Source of the DNA: Betaproteobacteria bacterium
Lineage (GTDB): Bacteria > Pseudomonadota > Gammaproteobacteria > Burkholderiales > JACQAP01
Direction: 5' to 3'
Assembly (NCBI GenBank): GCA_016194905.1
Contig: JACQAP010000036.1
Coordinates: forward strand, 33,147-97,146
Length of the DNA stretch: 64,000 nt
Both the position numbers and the translations under genes were made by a program. Shown here in pieces: positions 8,684 to 17,678 of the stretch (within the stretch, counting starts at the first letter, position 1; each line of letters starts with the position of its first letter). The notes below the pieces were generated by a model. That model made no database searches. It had not been told where the DNA came from and saw only the letters and a list, made by a program, of their open reading frames with translations.

Positions 8684-10078
8684 ATGAACCATCCTTCTTC
8701 CGAGCTGGTGATCGATCCGGTGCTGATCCGCAAATACGATGTGAGCGGACCGAGATACACGTCTTACCCCACCGCGGACCGTTTTGTCGAGGCATTCGGC
8801 GAAGGCAGGTACAAGTACTGGCTGGCCAGGCGCAACAACGGGGCCATAAGCCAACCGCTCTCGGTGTACGTCCATCTCCCGTTCTGCAGTACCGTCTGCT
8901 ACTACTGCGCATGCAGCAAGGTGGTGACGCGCGACCGCGGAAGGTCGGCGAAGTATGTCGAGTACCTCGAGAAGGAAATCGGACTGGTGGGGAGTGTGCT
9001 CGAAGGCGACCATCGCATCAGCCAGATGCACTGGGGCGGCGGCACGCCCACCTTCCTGGCGCGCGAAGAAATGCGCGCCTTGTGCAATGCGATCAATGTG
9101 CCGTTCGATCGCAGCGCCGATTGCGAGTGCTCGATCGAAGTGGATCCGCGCAGCGTTGAGCCGGGCATGATGGCGTATCTCGCCGAACTCGATTTTAACC
9201 GGGTTTCCGTCGGGATACAGGATTTCGACACGGCGGTGCAGAAGGCGGTGCATCGCATCCAGCCCGAAAGCGTGACGCAGCGCGTGATCGAAGAAGCACG
9301 CGCGGCCGGCTTCAGATCGGTGAGCCTGGACCTGATCTACGGTCTGCCGAAACAGACTCTCGACACTTTCAATACGACAATCGACCAGGTGCTCGCGCTC
9401 GACCCCGACCGCATCGCACTTTACAGCTATGCGCATCTGCCGACCAGGTTCAAGCCGCAGCGGCGCATAGCCGCAGCCGAGTTGCCTTCGGCCGAGACCA
9501 AACTGCAGATTCTGACGCTGGCGATCGGCCGCCTCACCGGCGCCGGATATCTCTACATCGGCATGGATCATTTCGCCAAACCCGCGGACGACTTGGCGGT
9601 GGCGCAACGCCAAGGACGTCTGCAGCGCAACTTCCAGGGCTACTCGACGCGTCCCGAATGCGACATGCTGGGCTTCGGCGTTTCCGCCATCGGGCGCGTC
9701 GGACCCACTTATAGCCAGAACCTGAAGGATCTCGATGGTTATTACGCCGCACTCGATGGCGGACGTTTGCCGGTGGCGGGCGGCATCGTACTGACCAGTG
9801 ACGATCTGGTGCGGCGTGCCGTCATCCAGGCGCTTGCGTGCCAGTTCCGGCTGTCCTTCGAATCGATTGAGTCCGATTACCTGCTGGACTTCCGCAGTTA
9901 CTTCGCGCCGGAACTGCAGGATTTGAAGCGGATCGAGCAGGACGGGCTCGTGGAACGGCGGTCCGATTCGATCGTGGTGACGCCAAAGGGCAGGCTGCTG
10001 GTGCGGATCGTGTGCATGGTGTTCGATCGCTACCTACGAGAGGGCCGGCAGCAGGCGAGTTACTCGAAAGTGATGTGA
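8684..10078 (+). CDS. hemN: oxygen-independent coproporphyrinogen III oxidase
   Basis: The 464-residue product is full length for HemN. The radical-SAM cluster motif is seen as CSTVCYYCAC (C68, C72, C75 and C77) after VYVHLPF, with the GGGTPTFL motif near residue 112 and the HemN C-terminal domain. It oxidatively decarboxylates coproporphyrinogen III to protoporphyrinogen IX without oxygen, in the cytoplasm, using an electron acceptor and two SAM molecules. The ATG at 8684 follows a perfect FNR box at 8596-8609, consistent with anaerobic induction. Downstream, mgtA begins after 54 nt. Confidence 0.95.
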   Translation: MNHPSSELVIDPVLIRKYDVSGPRYTSYPTADRFVEAFGEGRYKYWLARRNNGAISQPLSVYVHLPFCSTVCYYCACSKVVTRDRGRSAKYVEYLEKEIGLVGSVLEGDHRISQMHWGGGTPTFLAREEMRALCNAINVPFDRSADCECSIEVDPRSVEPGMMAYLAELDFNRVSVGIQDFDTAVQKAVHRIQPESVTQRVIEEARAAGFRSVSLDLIYGLPKQTLDTFNTTIDQVLALDPDRIALYSYAHLPTRFKPQRRIAAAELPSAETKLQILTLAIGRLTGAGYLYIGMDHFAKPADDLAVAQRQGRLQRNFQGYSTRPECDMLGFGVSAIGRVGPTYSQNLKDLDGYYAALDGGRLPVAGGIVLTSDDLVRRAVIQALACQFRLSFESIESDYLLDFRSYFAPELQDLKRIEQDGLVERRSDSIVVTPKGRLLVRIVCMVFDRYLREGRQQASYSKVM

Positions 10079-10132
10079 GGCGGGAGCTGCGGCGGGTGCG
10101 TTGCCGACAATTCATATTTATTCAGGTCCGCC

Positions 10133-12709
10133 ATGAAAGCCAAGAGCAACCCGGACTCCGTTCACCGGTCGTGCCTGGGACCGTCCGCTCCGGAAGACGG
10201 TATGGACACCGGGCCGGAAGGTCTCAGTTCTGCACAGGCACGCGTCCGGCTGAAACGCTACGGTCCGAATACGTTCCGGGACACGGAGGCGCATTCGCTC
10301 ACGGTGGAATTCCTCAAGCGCTTCGGCAATCCCCTGATCGTCATCCTGATTGCAGCGAGCCTGATTGCGGGGCTGACCGGGCAGCTCGCCAGCTTCGTGA
10401 TCATCGTCGTCATGGTGGTGGCGAGCGTCACCCTGGATTTCACGCAGGAGTACCGGGCGCACCGCGCATCGGAGCGCCTGCGCAAGTCCGTGCAACTGCA
10501 CGCCGCCGTGGTCCGCGGCGGAGTGGTTCACCGCATTAGGGTGAGCGGCGTCGTCCCCGGCGATCTTGTGCTCCTGGCTGCCGGCAGTCTGATACCGGCG
10601 GACGGAATGCTGGTCGAGGGGCGCGACCTGTTCGTGAACCAGTCCATCCTGACCGGTGAATCCTTTCCAGTGGAAAAGCGCGCGCGAAACCTCGCCGCCT
10701 CAGACGGGGAAAATATGCGCGACAGCAACGCCCTCTTCATGGGCAGTTCCTTGATCAGCGGCACGGGAAGAATGCTTGTTTGCCGAACCGGTAGCAGTAC
10801 GGCTCTGGGGAAGATCGCTCATTCTCTTGACGTCACGCCACCTCCGACCGCCTTCGAGATCGGCACGCGCCGGTTCGGCATGCTCATCATGCGGCTTACA
10901 CTGATGATGGTGCTGTTCGTGCTGCTGGTGAACACGGCTTTGCACAGACCTCTGTTCGAATCCTTCCTGTTCGCGCTGGCGCTTGCCGTCGGTCTCACGC
11001 CGGAACTGCTGCCGATGGTGGTTTCAGTGACCCTGTCCAGGGGCGCGCTGAGCCTCGCGGGCAAGGGCGTGGTGGTCAAGCGCCTGGCCGCAGTACAGAA
11101 CCTCGGCGCCATGGACGTGCTCTGCACGGACAAGACCGGCACGCTGACCGAAGCACGGATTCATCTGGAGGGACACGTGAACTTCGCGGGCATGCAAAGC
11201 CCGAAGGTATTCGAGCTCGCTTATCTCAACAGCCATTTCGAAACCGGAATCAAAAGTCCGCTCGACGCCGCGATTCTGGAACGGCCCGCGCCGCCGATCG
11301 GCGCGTGGCGCAAGGTCGACGAAGTCCCCTTCGATTTCGAGCGCAGGCGGGTCTCGGTGCTGCTGGACGAAGGCGATGTGCGCGTTCTGATCGTGAAGGG
11401 CGCACCCGAGGAATTGTTGCGCCTGTGCTCGCATTATCGCGCGGACGAGTCCGGAGGCGTGCGCACATGTGATGGAGAGGTGCGGGTTCTGGCCCGCCGA
11501 CAGCTCGCTGCGCTGGAGAACCAGGGCCAGCGGGTGCTCGGCGTGGCTTACCGGGAACTGCCGAAGTCGCATGAGCACGCCGCGGTGGGCGATGAGGCCG
11601 AACTCGTATTCGGCGGCTTCGCGGTGTTTCTCGATCCGCCGAAACCGAGCGCTGTGGCGGCGCTTTCTGCGCTGGCCGCGAGCGGCGTGCAGGTCAAGAT
11701 TCTGACCGGCGACAGCGAACTGGTCACTGAGCATCTTTGCGCAACGCTCGGCATCGCGGTTGTAGGAACCCTGACCGGCGCCGAGATCGAGCGCATAAAC
11801 GACGATGGCCTCGCCGCACGCGCGGAACAGGCCAACCTTTTCTGCCGGGTTTCCCCGGCGCAGAAAAACCGCATCATTCTTGCCCTGAAGTCGCGACGGC
11901 ACGTGGTAGGTTATCTCGGCGACGGGATCAACGACGCGCCGGCCCTGCATTCTGCGGACGTCGGCCTGTCGGTGGAGGGCGCGGCCGACGTGGCCAGGGA
12001 AGCGGCCGACATGATTCTCACCCGGCACGACCTACGCGTCCTGCACGACGGCGTGCTGGAAGGCCGCCGCACATTTGCCAACGTGCGCAAGTACATCATG
12101 ATGGGCACCAGTTCGAACTTCGGAAACATGTTCAGCATGGCGGCCGCGTCGGTCTTTCTTCCTTTCCTGCCCATGCTGCCGGTGCAGATCCTGCTCAACA
12201 ACATCCTATACGACATCTCGGAAGTGCCGATACCGCTGGACCGCGTGGATGAGGATTCGATCTGCAGGCCCCAGGTCTGGGATATGCGGTTCATCCGCAA
12301 CTTCATGCTGGTGATCGGTCTGGTCAGCTCGTTGTTCGACTTCCTCACGTTCTACGTCCTGTTCGCGCTCATGCATGCCGGCGAGGCGTTGTTCCATACC
12401 GGCTGGTTCATCGAATCCCTGGTTAGCCAGGTACTGGTGATATTCGTCATCCGCACACGCGGCAGTCCGTTCGCCAGCGCGCCCAGCCGCACGCTGACCG
12501 CGACCTCTCTCGCAGTCGTGATGCTCGCGTTCGCCTTTCCCTTCCTGCCGTGGGCGCGCGATTTCGGATTCGAAACGCCCGCGCCGTGGTTCTGTGTCGT
12601 CCTTGCCGTCCTGGTGGTGGTTTATCTGCTCGTCGTCGAAATGGTCAAGCGCCTGTTCTATCGCCGCATGAACGCCGCGCGCGATCCAGCGGCTGCGGTG
12701 CGGGCCTAG
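10133..12709 (+). CDS. mgtA: magnesium-translocating P-type ATPase
   Basis: The 858-residue protein carries the P-type ATPase features: an N-terminal cation-ATPase domain (GLSSAQARVRLKRYGPN), the TGES loop (ILTGESFPVEK), the phosphorylation motif DKTGTLTE, and the hinge [19 protein letters not shown]. The stretch VTLDFTQEYRAHRASERLRKSV and the NNILYDISEVPIPLDRVD segment in the C-terminal membrane part are characteristic of P3B MgtA/MgtB. It should import Mg2+ into the cytoplasm. It follows hemN by 54 nt without a recognisable FNR box of its own, so it may be read from the hemN promoter. No Mg-sensing leader is apparent in so short a gap. Confidence 0.9.
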   Translation: MKAKSNPDSVHRSCLGPSAPEDGMDTGPEGLSSAQARVRLKRYGPNTFRDTEAHSLTVEFLKRFGNPLIVILIAASLIAGLTGQLASFVIIVVMVVASVTLDFTQEYRAHRASERLRKSVQLHAAVVRGGVVHRIRVSGVVPGDLVLLAAGSLIPADGMLVEGRDLFVNQSILTGESFPVEKRARNLAASDGENMRDSNALFMGSSLISGTGRMLVCRTGSSTALGKIAHSLDVTPPPTAFEIGTRRFGMLIMRLTLMMVLFVLLVNTALHRPLFESFLFALALAVGLTPELLPMVVSVTLSRGALSLAGKGVVVKRLAAVQNLGAMDVLCTDKTGTLTEARIHLEGHVNFAGMQSPKVFELAYLNSHFETGIKSPLDAAILERPAPPIGAWRKVDEVPFDFERRRVSVLLDEGDVRVLIVKGAPEELLRLCSHYRADESGGVRTCDGEVRVLARRQLAALENQGQRVLGVAYRELPKSHEHAAVGDEAELVFGGFAVFLDPPKPSAVAALSALAASGVQVKILTGDSELVTEHLCATLGIAVVGTLTGAEIERINDDGLAARAEQANLFCRVSPAQKNRIILALKSRRHVVGYLGDGINDAPALHSADVGLSVEGAADVAREAADMILTRHDLRVLHDGVLEGRRTFANVRKYIMMGTSSNFGNMFSMAAASVFLPFLPMLPVQILLNNILYDISEVPIPLDRVDEDSICRPQVWDMRFIRNFMLVIGLVSSLFDFLTFYVLFALMHAGEALFHTGWFIESLVSQVLVIFVIRTRGSPFASAPSRTLTATSLAVVMLAFAFPFLPWARDFGFETPAPWFCVVLAVLVVVYLLVVEMVKRLFYRRMNAARDPAAAVRA

Positions 12710-12759
12710 AAACGCCAGCCCGCGTCTCAAGGCGCGTTCTGCAGCGCCTGCAACAAAAG

Positions 12760-12773
12760 TTGACGTGGATCAA
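12760..12773 (+). promoter_or_regulatory. FNR-like box upstream of uspA
   Basis: TTGACGTGGATCAA fits TTGAY-N4-RTCAA. GATTTA/ATTTAA at 12794-12800 lies about 30 nt from the box centre and the uspA ATG at 12870 follows. Usp genes are common ANR/FNR targets in proteobacteria. Confidence 0.65.
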
Positions 12774-12869
12774 GCTGCGCTATCTCCGATCCCGATTTAA
12801 TGGACCATGCAACGTGCGGCGCCGATTCGGATCGGGCGCACCGTGTTTGCTGTCGAAAAGGAGGTTGTG

Positions 12870-13337
12870 ATGAAGAGAATTTTGGTGCCCGTCAATGGTT
12901 CGGATGACTCGCTAGAAGCCGTGAAGGAGGCGATCCGTCAGGCTTATCCCCCGGGGCGTGCGGAGGTTCATCTGTTGAATATCCAGCCGCGGATCTTCCC
13001 GGAGGAGACGCTCGTTTACACGCCGGTGGAAAACATCGATACTTACTACTACGAGCGCAGTCACATGGCGCTTGCGCCGGCCGAAAAGCTGCTACGCGAC
13101 GCCGGTCTTCCGTTCGTTTCGCATCACGCGGTCGGGCCCGTCGCCGAGACGATCCTCGAACAACAGCGCGAACTAGAATGCGATTCAATCGTCATGAGCA
13201 CGCGGGACCGCGGTCGGGTCACCGGTGCGCCATTGTTCTCGGATTCTGCAAAAGTGCTGCATATGACCAAGGTTCCGGTCACGCTAGTCAAAAAAACCGT
13301 GGCGCCTGAATTCAGGGATCGTCTGAGTGCCGTCTAG
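12870..13337 (+). CDS. universal stress protein
   Basis: The 155-residue protein is a single Usp domain: N-terminal strand MKRILVPVNGSDDSLEAVKEA and C-terminal segment SIVMSTRDRGRVTGAPLFSDSAKVLHMTKVPVTLVK. The usual G-2x-G-9x-G(S/T) nucleotide loop is poorly kept, so ATP binding is uncertain. The ATG at 12870 is preceded by AAGGAGG (12858-12864), which rules out the earlier in-frame start. It lies behind an FNR-like box at 12760-12773 and is followed by a second, broken usp gene. Confidence 0.85.
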   Translation: MKRILVPVNGSDDSLEAVKEAIRQAYPPGRAEVHLLNIQPRIFPEETLVYTPVENIDTYYYERSHMALAPAEKLLRDAGLPFVSHHAVGPVAETILEQQRELECDSIVMSTRDRGRVTGAPLFSDSAKVLHMTKVPVTLVKKTVAPEFRDRLSAV

Positions 13338-13431
13338 ATCCGGCAAGCAGGCAGCAGTGGCGGATGGCGGTTCCAGGAAAAGGGGCCGGTTCCCGGCATC
13401 CGACCAGCCAGCCCAACGGGAAGGAAAAATC

Positions 13432-13554
13432 ATGTTCAAGCACATCAAGCACATACTTGTCGCCACCGACGGATACAAGCTAGGCATCGTGCTGGGGAGC
13501 GAGACGAACAAGGTTCTCACGCACAGCAAGCTGCCGGTACTGGTGGTTCGGTAA
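13432..13554 (+). pseudogene. universal stress protein with its middle deleted
   Basis: A 40-residue frame begins with a Usp N-terminus (MFKHIKHILVATDGYK) and passes straight into a Usp C-terminus (VLGSETNKVLTHSKLPVLVV). A normal Usp has about 100 residues between these parts, including the second half of the nucleotide-binding fold. The deletion is in frame, and the gene keeps a good ribosome-binding site (AAGGAA before ATG at 13432). A stable Usp fold is not possible from this peptide, so it is called a remnant of a second usp copy next to an intact one. Confidence 0.75.
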
Positions 13555-13564
13555 GGGCACAGGT

Positions 13565-13891
13565 ATGGTCGCCATGCATACCTCGATGCAAGCAGTGGAG
13601 ATGGAAATCAGCGGACTGGACTCCGGCTTGGCGTCAAGAGGCGTGCATAGCGCACTGAACTGCATTCGCGGCGTCGCGCAAGTCAGGATGGTGCCGAACG
13701 AGCGCAACGTCACCGTCACATACGATGCCTTCAAAGCGTCCCCGCACCAGTTTGAAACGGCGGTGAGCGTCATGGGTTGCGAAGTCGAGCGCCTGGTCGT
13801 ACGAACTGAGCATGCGTCGGCGGTAGGAAAAGTCCCGGACGCCGAAGCCTCCGCCGGGCCGAACAATCGATCCGAGTTACGCCAGTCGTAA
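13565..13891 (+). CDS. HMA-like small protein lacking the CxxC metal site
   Basis: The 108-residue protein has a beta-alpha-beta-beta-alpha-beta pattern like the heavy-metal-associated fold: VEMEISGLDSGLASRGVHSAL, then GVAQVRMVPNERNVTVTYD, then PHQFETAVSVMGCEV (residues about 10-75). Where metal chaperones have GMxCxxC it reads GLDSGLASRG, so both metal-binding cysteines are absent. The last 30 residues are low complexity. It sits 10 nt after the usp remnant and 79 nt before an alcohol dehydrogenase. A partner-binding rather than metal-carrying role is inferred; the family is unnamed to me. Confidence 0.6.
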   Translation: MVAMHTSMQAVEMEISGLDSGLASRGVHSALNCIRGVAQVRMVPNERNVTVTYDAFKASPHQFETAVSVMGCEVERLVVRTEHASAVGKVPDAEASAGPNNRSELRQS

Positions 13892-13970
13892 AGCGGCGCG
13901 CATCGTCGTACCGATCGGCGGCTGACCAGCATGCCGATCAGTATCCTGACCTTCAGGAGAGACAACCGAT

Positions 13971-14966
13971 ATGCAAGCGACGATGCGTGCGATGCAATTC
14001 GATGCGGCGAGCCGCCCTCTGGTGCTACGCACGCTGGATATCCCCGTTCCGGGCGATCATCAGGTCCTGATCAAGGTGTCCGCGTGCGGGGTGTGTCGGA
14101 CAGACCTTCACGTCGTCGACGGCGATCTGCCCAATCCCAAACAGCACGTCGTTCCCGGCCATGAAGTCGTTGGCACCGTGGCGGCGCTTGGTCCACGTGT
14201 CACCACGTTGACCCTCGGTGAGCGGGTAGGCGTTCCCTGGTTAGGTTGGACATGCGGCGATTGCAGCCATTGTCGGAGCGGCCGCGAGAATCTGTGCGAT
14301 CGCGCCCAATTTACCGGCTATACGCTTGACGGAGGCTTTGCCGAGTACACGCTTGCCGACGTCCGGTTTTGCTTCCGGCTGCCTGCCCTGTATTCGGATA
14401 CGGAAGCCGCTCCGCTGCTGTGTGCGGGGCTCATCGGCTACAGAGCGTTGCAAGCGACTGGTACCGCCCGCCGGGTGGGAATTTACGGATTCGGTGCGGC
14501 CGCGCACATCATCACCCAGGTCGCGTGCCACGAGGGACGTGAAATCCTTGCGTTTACACGCGGGGGCGATGCCACGGCACAAGAGTTTGCCAGGAGCCTG
14601 GGGGCCGTATGGGCCGGATCCAGTGAAGAGCAACCGGCAGGTCTTCTCGATGCGGCAATTCTTTTTGCCCCGGTCGGCAACCTAGTTCCGAGGGCCTTGC
14701 AAGCCGTCGGCAAGGGCGGAATCGTCGTATGCGCGGGAATCCATATGAGCGATATCCCGGCATTTCCCTATTCGCTGCTATGGGGCGAGCGCCGCATCGT
14801 TTCGGTCGCCAACCTGACCCGCGCCGACGGCGAGGCGTTTCTGGCGATTGCGCCGACCGTGCCGGTACGCACCACGGCGGTACCGTATCCGCTGGCGGAG
14901 GCGAATAGCGCACTGAATTCGTTGCGCGCCGGAACGCTGACCGGCGCCGCCGTCCTCACCACGTGA
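13971..14966 (+). CDS. zinc-dependent alcohol dehydrogenase
   Basis: The 331-residue medium-chain dehydrogenase shows the catalytic zinc ligands (C42 in ACGVCRTDLH, H64-E65 in PGHE), the structural zinc loop CGDCSHCRSGRENLC, and a Rossmann-type segment VGIYGFGAAAHIITQVA. It should oxidise alcohols or reduce aldehydes with NAD(P)(H). CAGGAGAG precedes the ATG. Relatives occur in the hypoxia-type gene blocks of other proteobacteria together with usp, phosphoketolase and hsp20 genes, as here; in fermentation it would regenerate NAD+. No FNR box was seen in its own 79-nt upstream gap. Confidence 0.88.
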   Translation: MQATMRAMQFDAASRPLVLRTLDIPVPGDHQVLIKVSACGVCRTDLHVVDGDLPNPKQHVVPGHEVVGTVAALGPRVTTLTLGERVGVPWLGWTCGDCSHCRSGRENLCDRAQFTGYTLDGGFAEYTLADVRFCFRLPALYSDTEAAPLLCAGLIGYRALQATGTARRVGIYGFGAAAHIITQVACHEGREILAFTRGGDATAQEFARSLGAVWAGSSEEQPAGLLDAAILFAPVGNLVPRALQAVGKGGIVVCAGIHMSDIPAFPYSLLWGERRIVSVANLTRADGEAFLAIAPTVPVRTTAVPYPLAEANSALNSLRAGTLTGAAVLTT

Positions 14967-15089
14967 TGACGGAATCACATTGGCGGCATCGACATCGGCA
15001 CGAGCCTGATGATGTCCATTGGCGCATCTGCCTCGCGCGCGAAGCGTTGAGATTTGACTTGGCGCAAATTCGGCCGCTGAGGCGGGCGG

Positions 15090-16733
15090 ATGATGATGCT
15101 TATGACAATCCTGTTCGACTCTCGACAGGGCGCGGTTGATCAGGGCTCTGAGGCCCAGAGGAGGTTGGTTCAGGCGCTGCGCGATCCCGCCTGCTATCCG
15201 CACCGCGTCGGGAGCATATCGATCATCGAGACCCACATCTCGTTCGTCGTCCTGACCAGGACCTTCGCCTACAAGATCAAGAAGTCGGTTGACCTCGGGT
15301 TTCTTGATTTTACGACTCTGGAAAAGAGACGGTTCTTCTGCCGGGAAGAGCTCAGGCTCAACGCGCGGCTCGCACCACGGATCTACCTCGATGTCGTGCC
15401 CATCGGTGGAACGCGCGAAGCTCCCAGAGTGGGCGACGACGCGCGGGCCATCGAGTATGCGGTCAAGATGCTCGAGTTCCCGCAGGAGGCACTGGCCGAC
15501 AGGGTGCTTGCCCGGGGCGAGTTGACGTCGCGCCACATGGACTTGCTGGCCGTACTGGTGGCGCAGTTTCACGCCTGCTCGCACCGCTCCCGGGAGGGCG
15601 ATGGTTATGGGACGCCGGAGGCGATACTGTCCTCCGTCGCGCAGAACTTCAGCCAGATCCGTGCTGTTCCGGACCACACGGTACATCTGCAGGCTCTGGA
15701 CGACATCGAAACCTGGACGCGGCAGCAGCATGTGCACCTGCGCCAGGTATTTGCAGATCGCAAACGCGAAGGCCGGGTGCGCGAATGCCATGGCGATCTT
15801 CATTTGGGAAACATCGTGTTCCTGGACGGTGAGCCGCGGGCCTTCGATTGCATCGAGTTCAACCCGGACTTGCGCTGGATCGACGTGATGAATGAAGTCG
15901 CATTCCTGGTCATGGACCTCCACGCGGCCAATCGACCGGACCTCGCCAGGCGATTTCTGAACACTTATCTCGAATTCTCCGGCGACTATGGCGGTTTGCG
16001 CGTGCTGCCCTATTATTTCGCGTACCGGGCGATGGTGCGGGGGAAGATCGGTCTCATACGTGCCCGCCAGCTTGAGCCAGGGAGTGAAGGCGCTGGACCC
16101 CTGCAGGAAAGCTGCTGTCGCCATCTTGAACTCGCAAGGAGCTGCGCACGCCCGGGTCCTGGTTTCATCGCGATTACGCACGGCTTTTCAGGGAGCGGCA
16201 AGACCACGCTGTCCCAATCTCTCGTTGAACTGACCGGCGCGATCCGGATCCGATCTGACATCGAAAGAAAGCGCATGCACGGCAGGTCGTTGACGGACCG
16301 GCCGACGTCAGCCGTTGCGAGCAGCCTTTACTCCGCCGACGTCACCGATACGACCTACCAGCGGCTGCTGGAACTGGCGGGAACCATCCTCGAATCCGGA
16401 CATGGCGTGATCGTCGACGCCACCTTCCTCAAGCGCCGGCATCGGGATATGTTCCGTGCCTTGGCGGCAAATGCGCGCGTCCCGTTCTCAATCGTGGATT
16501 TCACCGTCGGCGAACAGATTCTGCGCGAGCGCATCGCCGCTCGACTGCAACTGGGTCAGGATGCATCGGATGCGGACCTGGCCGTGCTCGAACATCAACT
16601 CGCGACGCACGAGCCGCTGCAAGCCGGGGAGCTTGCGTTCGTGTTCGCTTACGACGCCTCCCGACCTGCCGATGATGCGCGGCGTCCGCAGACCTGGACT
16701 CCATTGTTGCAGCGCCTGTCGCTCCCTCATTGA
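15090..16733 (+). CDS. aminoglycoside-phosphotransferase-like / P-loop kinase fusion protein
   Basis: The 547-residue product joins two kinase-like parts. The N-terminal half resembles aminoglycoside phosphotransferases (catalytic loop CHGDLHLGNIVF near residue 232, FDCIEFNPDLRWIDVMNEVAF for the metal-binding Asp). The C-terminal part has a Walker A motif (GFSGSGKTTLS near residue 365) and a zeta-toxin/AAA-type kinase fold ending around residue 540. This two-domain family is widespread in proteobacteria and its substrate is unknown; antibiotic resistance should not be assumed. A degenerate FNR-like sequence at 15054-15067 lies too close to the start for class II activation. Confidence 0.85.
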   Translation: MMMLMTILFDSRQGAVDQGSEAQRRLVQALRDPACYPHRVGSISIIETHISFVVLTRTFAYKIKKSVDLGFLDFTTLEKRRFFCREELRLNARLAPRIYLDVVPIGGTREAPRVGDDARAIEYAVKMLEFPQEALADRVLARGELTSRHMDLLAVLVAQFHACSHRSREGDGYGTPEAILSSVAQNFSQIRAVPDHTVHLQALDDIETWTRQQHVHLRQVFADRKREGRVRECHGDLHLGNIVFLDGEPRAFDCIEFNPDLRWIDVMNEVAFLVMDLHAANRPDLARRFLNTYLEFSGDYGGLRVLPYYFAYRAMVRGKIGLIRARQLEPGSEGAGPLQESCCRHLELARSCARPGPGFIAITHGFSGSGKTTLSQSLVELTGAIRIRSDIERKRMHGRSLTDRPTSAVASSLYSADVTDTTYQRLLELAGTILESGHGVIVDATFLKRRHRDMFRALAANARVPFSIVDFTVGEQILRERIAARLQLGQDASDADLAVLEHQLATHEPLQAGELAFVFAYDASRPADDARRPQTWTPLLQRLSLPH

Positions 16734-16765
16734 CTGATTCCGACGCTCAGCGACCCTGGCGCCGC

Positions 16766-16779
16766 TTGATCTGCGTCAA
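16766..16779 (+). promoter_or_regulatory. FNR-like box upstream of the CBS-domain gene
   Basis: TTGATCTGCGTCAA fits TTGAY-N4-RTCAA. CAGAAT (16801-16806) is centred 31 nt downstream. The predicted transcript start (about 16814) lies after the ATG at 16791, which supports ATG 16836 as the real start of the gene. Confidence 0.65.
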
Positions 16780-16835
16780 GGCGGGACCGCATGCATGAAG
16801 CAGAATACGATCGTTATCAATCGGTGGAGATGGTC

Positions 16836-17294
16836 ATGCCAATCGGTGAAATCTACAGTCGGAATGTCGCTTGCGCGAGGCGGGACGCCACGGTGAAAGC
16901 GGCAGCGCAGTTAATGCGCGAGTATCACGTGGGCAGCGTGGTGGTGGTTGAGGAAATGGTCGGAAAACGCATTCCGACCGGAATCGTCACCGATCGCGAC
17001 ATTGCCGTCGCGGTGGTGGCGCTGGGCCTCGATCCCGAAGTCATCTAGATAGGGGATATCACGGCCGGTGACCTGGTTACCGTACGGGAGGACTGGGAAA
17101 TCGCGGAGGTCGTGGAGTTGATGCAAATCCGCAGCTTGAGACGCATAGTGGTCACGGATGCTGGCGGATATCTCTTCGGCATCGTCGCGGCCGATGACGT
17201 GCTGTCCCTGCTGGCCGAGGAGATGACCGAACTGGCGTCCATGGTCGGCGGGGAACGCAAACGCGAGGCCGCATTGCGCAAAGTTCTCGTCTGA
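16836..17294 (+). pseudogene. CBS-domain-pair protein interrupted by an in-frame TAG
   Basis: From ATG 16836 (after GGTGGAG) the frame encodes a first CBS motif (VKAAAQLMREYHVGSVVVVE ... GIVTDRDIAVAVVALGLDPEVI), then TAG at 17046-17048, then in the same frame IGDITAGDLVTVRED, a complete second CBS motif (LMQIRSLRRIVVTDAGGYLF ... GIVAADDVLSLLAEE) and a stop at 17294. Both halves are otherwise intact, so a single base change in the inter-domain linker has split the gene. CBS pairs bind adenosyl nucleotides as energy sensors. The next gene, a hibernation factor, begins 12 nt later. A sequencing error or suppression of the amber codon are alternatives. Confidence 0.8.
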
Positions 17295-17306
17295 GCCGGG
17301 ATCAAG

Positions 17307-17678
17307 ATGCAGACACCCGTGCAGATCATATTTCATGAAGTGGCCCATTCACCGGCGCTCGAGAGCCTGATCCGCGAAAAGGCGGGAAAACTCGGTACCA
17401 TTTTTCCGAGGCTGATCCGCTGCCACGTCAGCATCGAGCAACCGCATCGTCACCAGCAGCAGGGCAGGCTCTTCAACGTGCGCATCGCATTGCAGGTGCC
17501 GGGCGACGAACTGGTCATTAACCGCGGCGAGCACGAGGATGTCTACGTAGCATTGCGCGATGCGTTCGATGCGGCGCGCCGACAGATCGAGGAGCACGCG
17601 CAGAAGATGCGCCGCGAAGTGAAGCATCACGCCAACGGGCAGCCGGCGTCGAGCAAACAGGCAGGAGAACAGCAATGA
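17307..17678 (+). CDS. ribosome hibernation promoting factor-like protein (HPF/RaiA family)
   Basis: The 123-residue protein shows the S30AE/HPF pattern: strand MQTPVQIIFHEVAHSPALESLIREKAGKL, a central CHVSIEQPH strand, VRIALQVPGDELVINRGE, and a long helix DVYVALRDAFDAARRQIEEHAQKM, then a basic low-complexity tail. Such proteins bind the 30S subunit and hold ribosomes idle during starvation or low oxygen. Its stop overlaps the ATG of the next gene (ATGA, 17675-17678). It follows the interrupted CBS gene by 12 nt and should share the FNR-like promoter at 16766-16779. Confidence 0.8.
   Translation: MQTPVQIIFHEVAHSPALESLIREKAGKLGTIFPRLIRCHVSIEQPHRHQQQGRLFNVRIALQVPGDELVINRGEHEDVYVALRDAFDAARRQIEEHAQKMRREVKHHANGQPASSKQAGEQQ

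Noticed and set aside
15054..15067. Degenerate FNR-like box TTGACTTGGCGCAA before the phosphotransferase/kinase gene
   Set aside because: The right half matches only 3 of 5 bases, and it is only about 23 nt from the start codon, too near for class II activation.
15090..16733. Aminoglycoside resistance gene
   Set aside because: The phosphotransferase-like domain is fused to a P-loop kinase, a housekeeping-type architecture of unknown substrate; there is no evidence for antibiotic modification.
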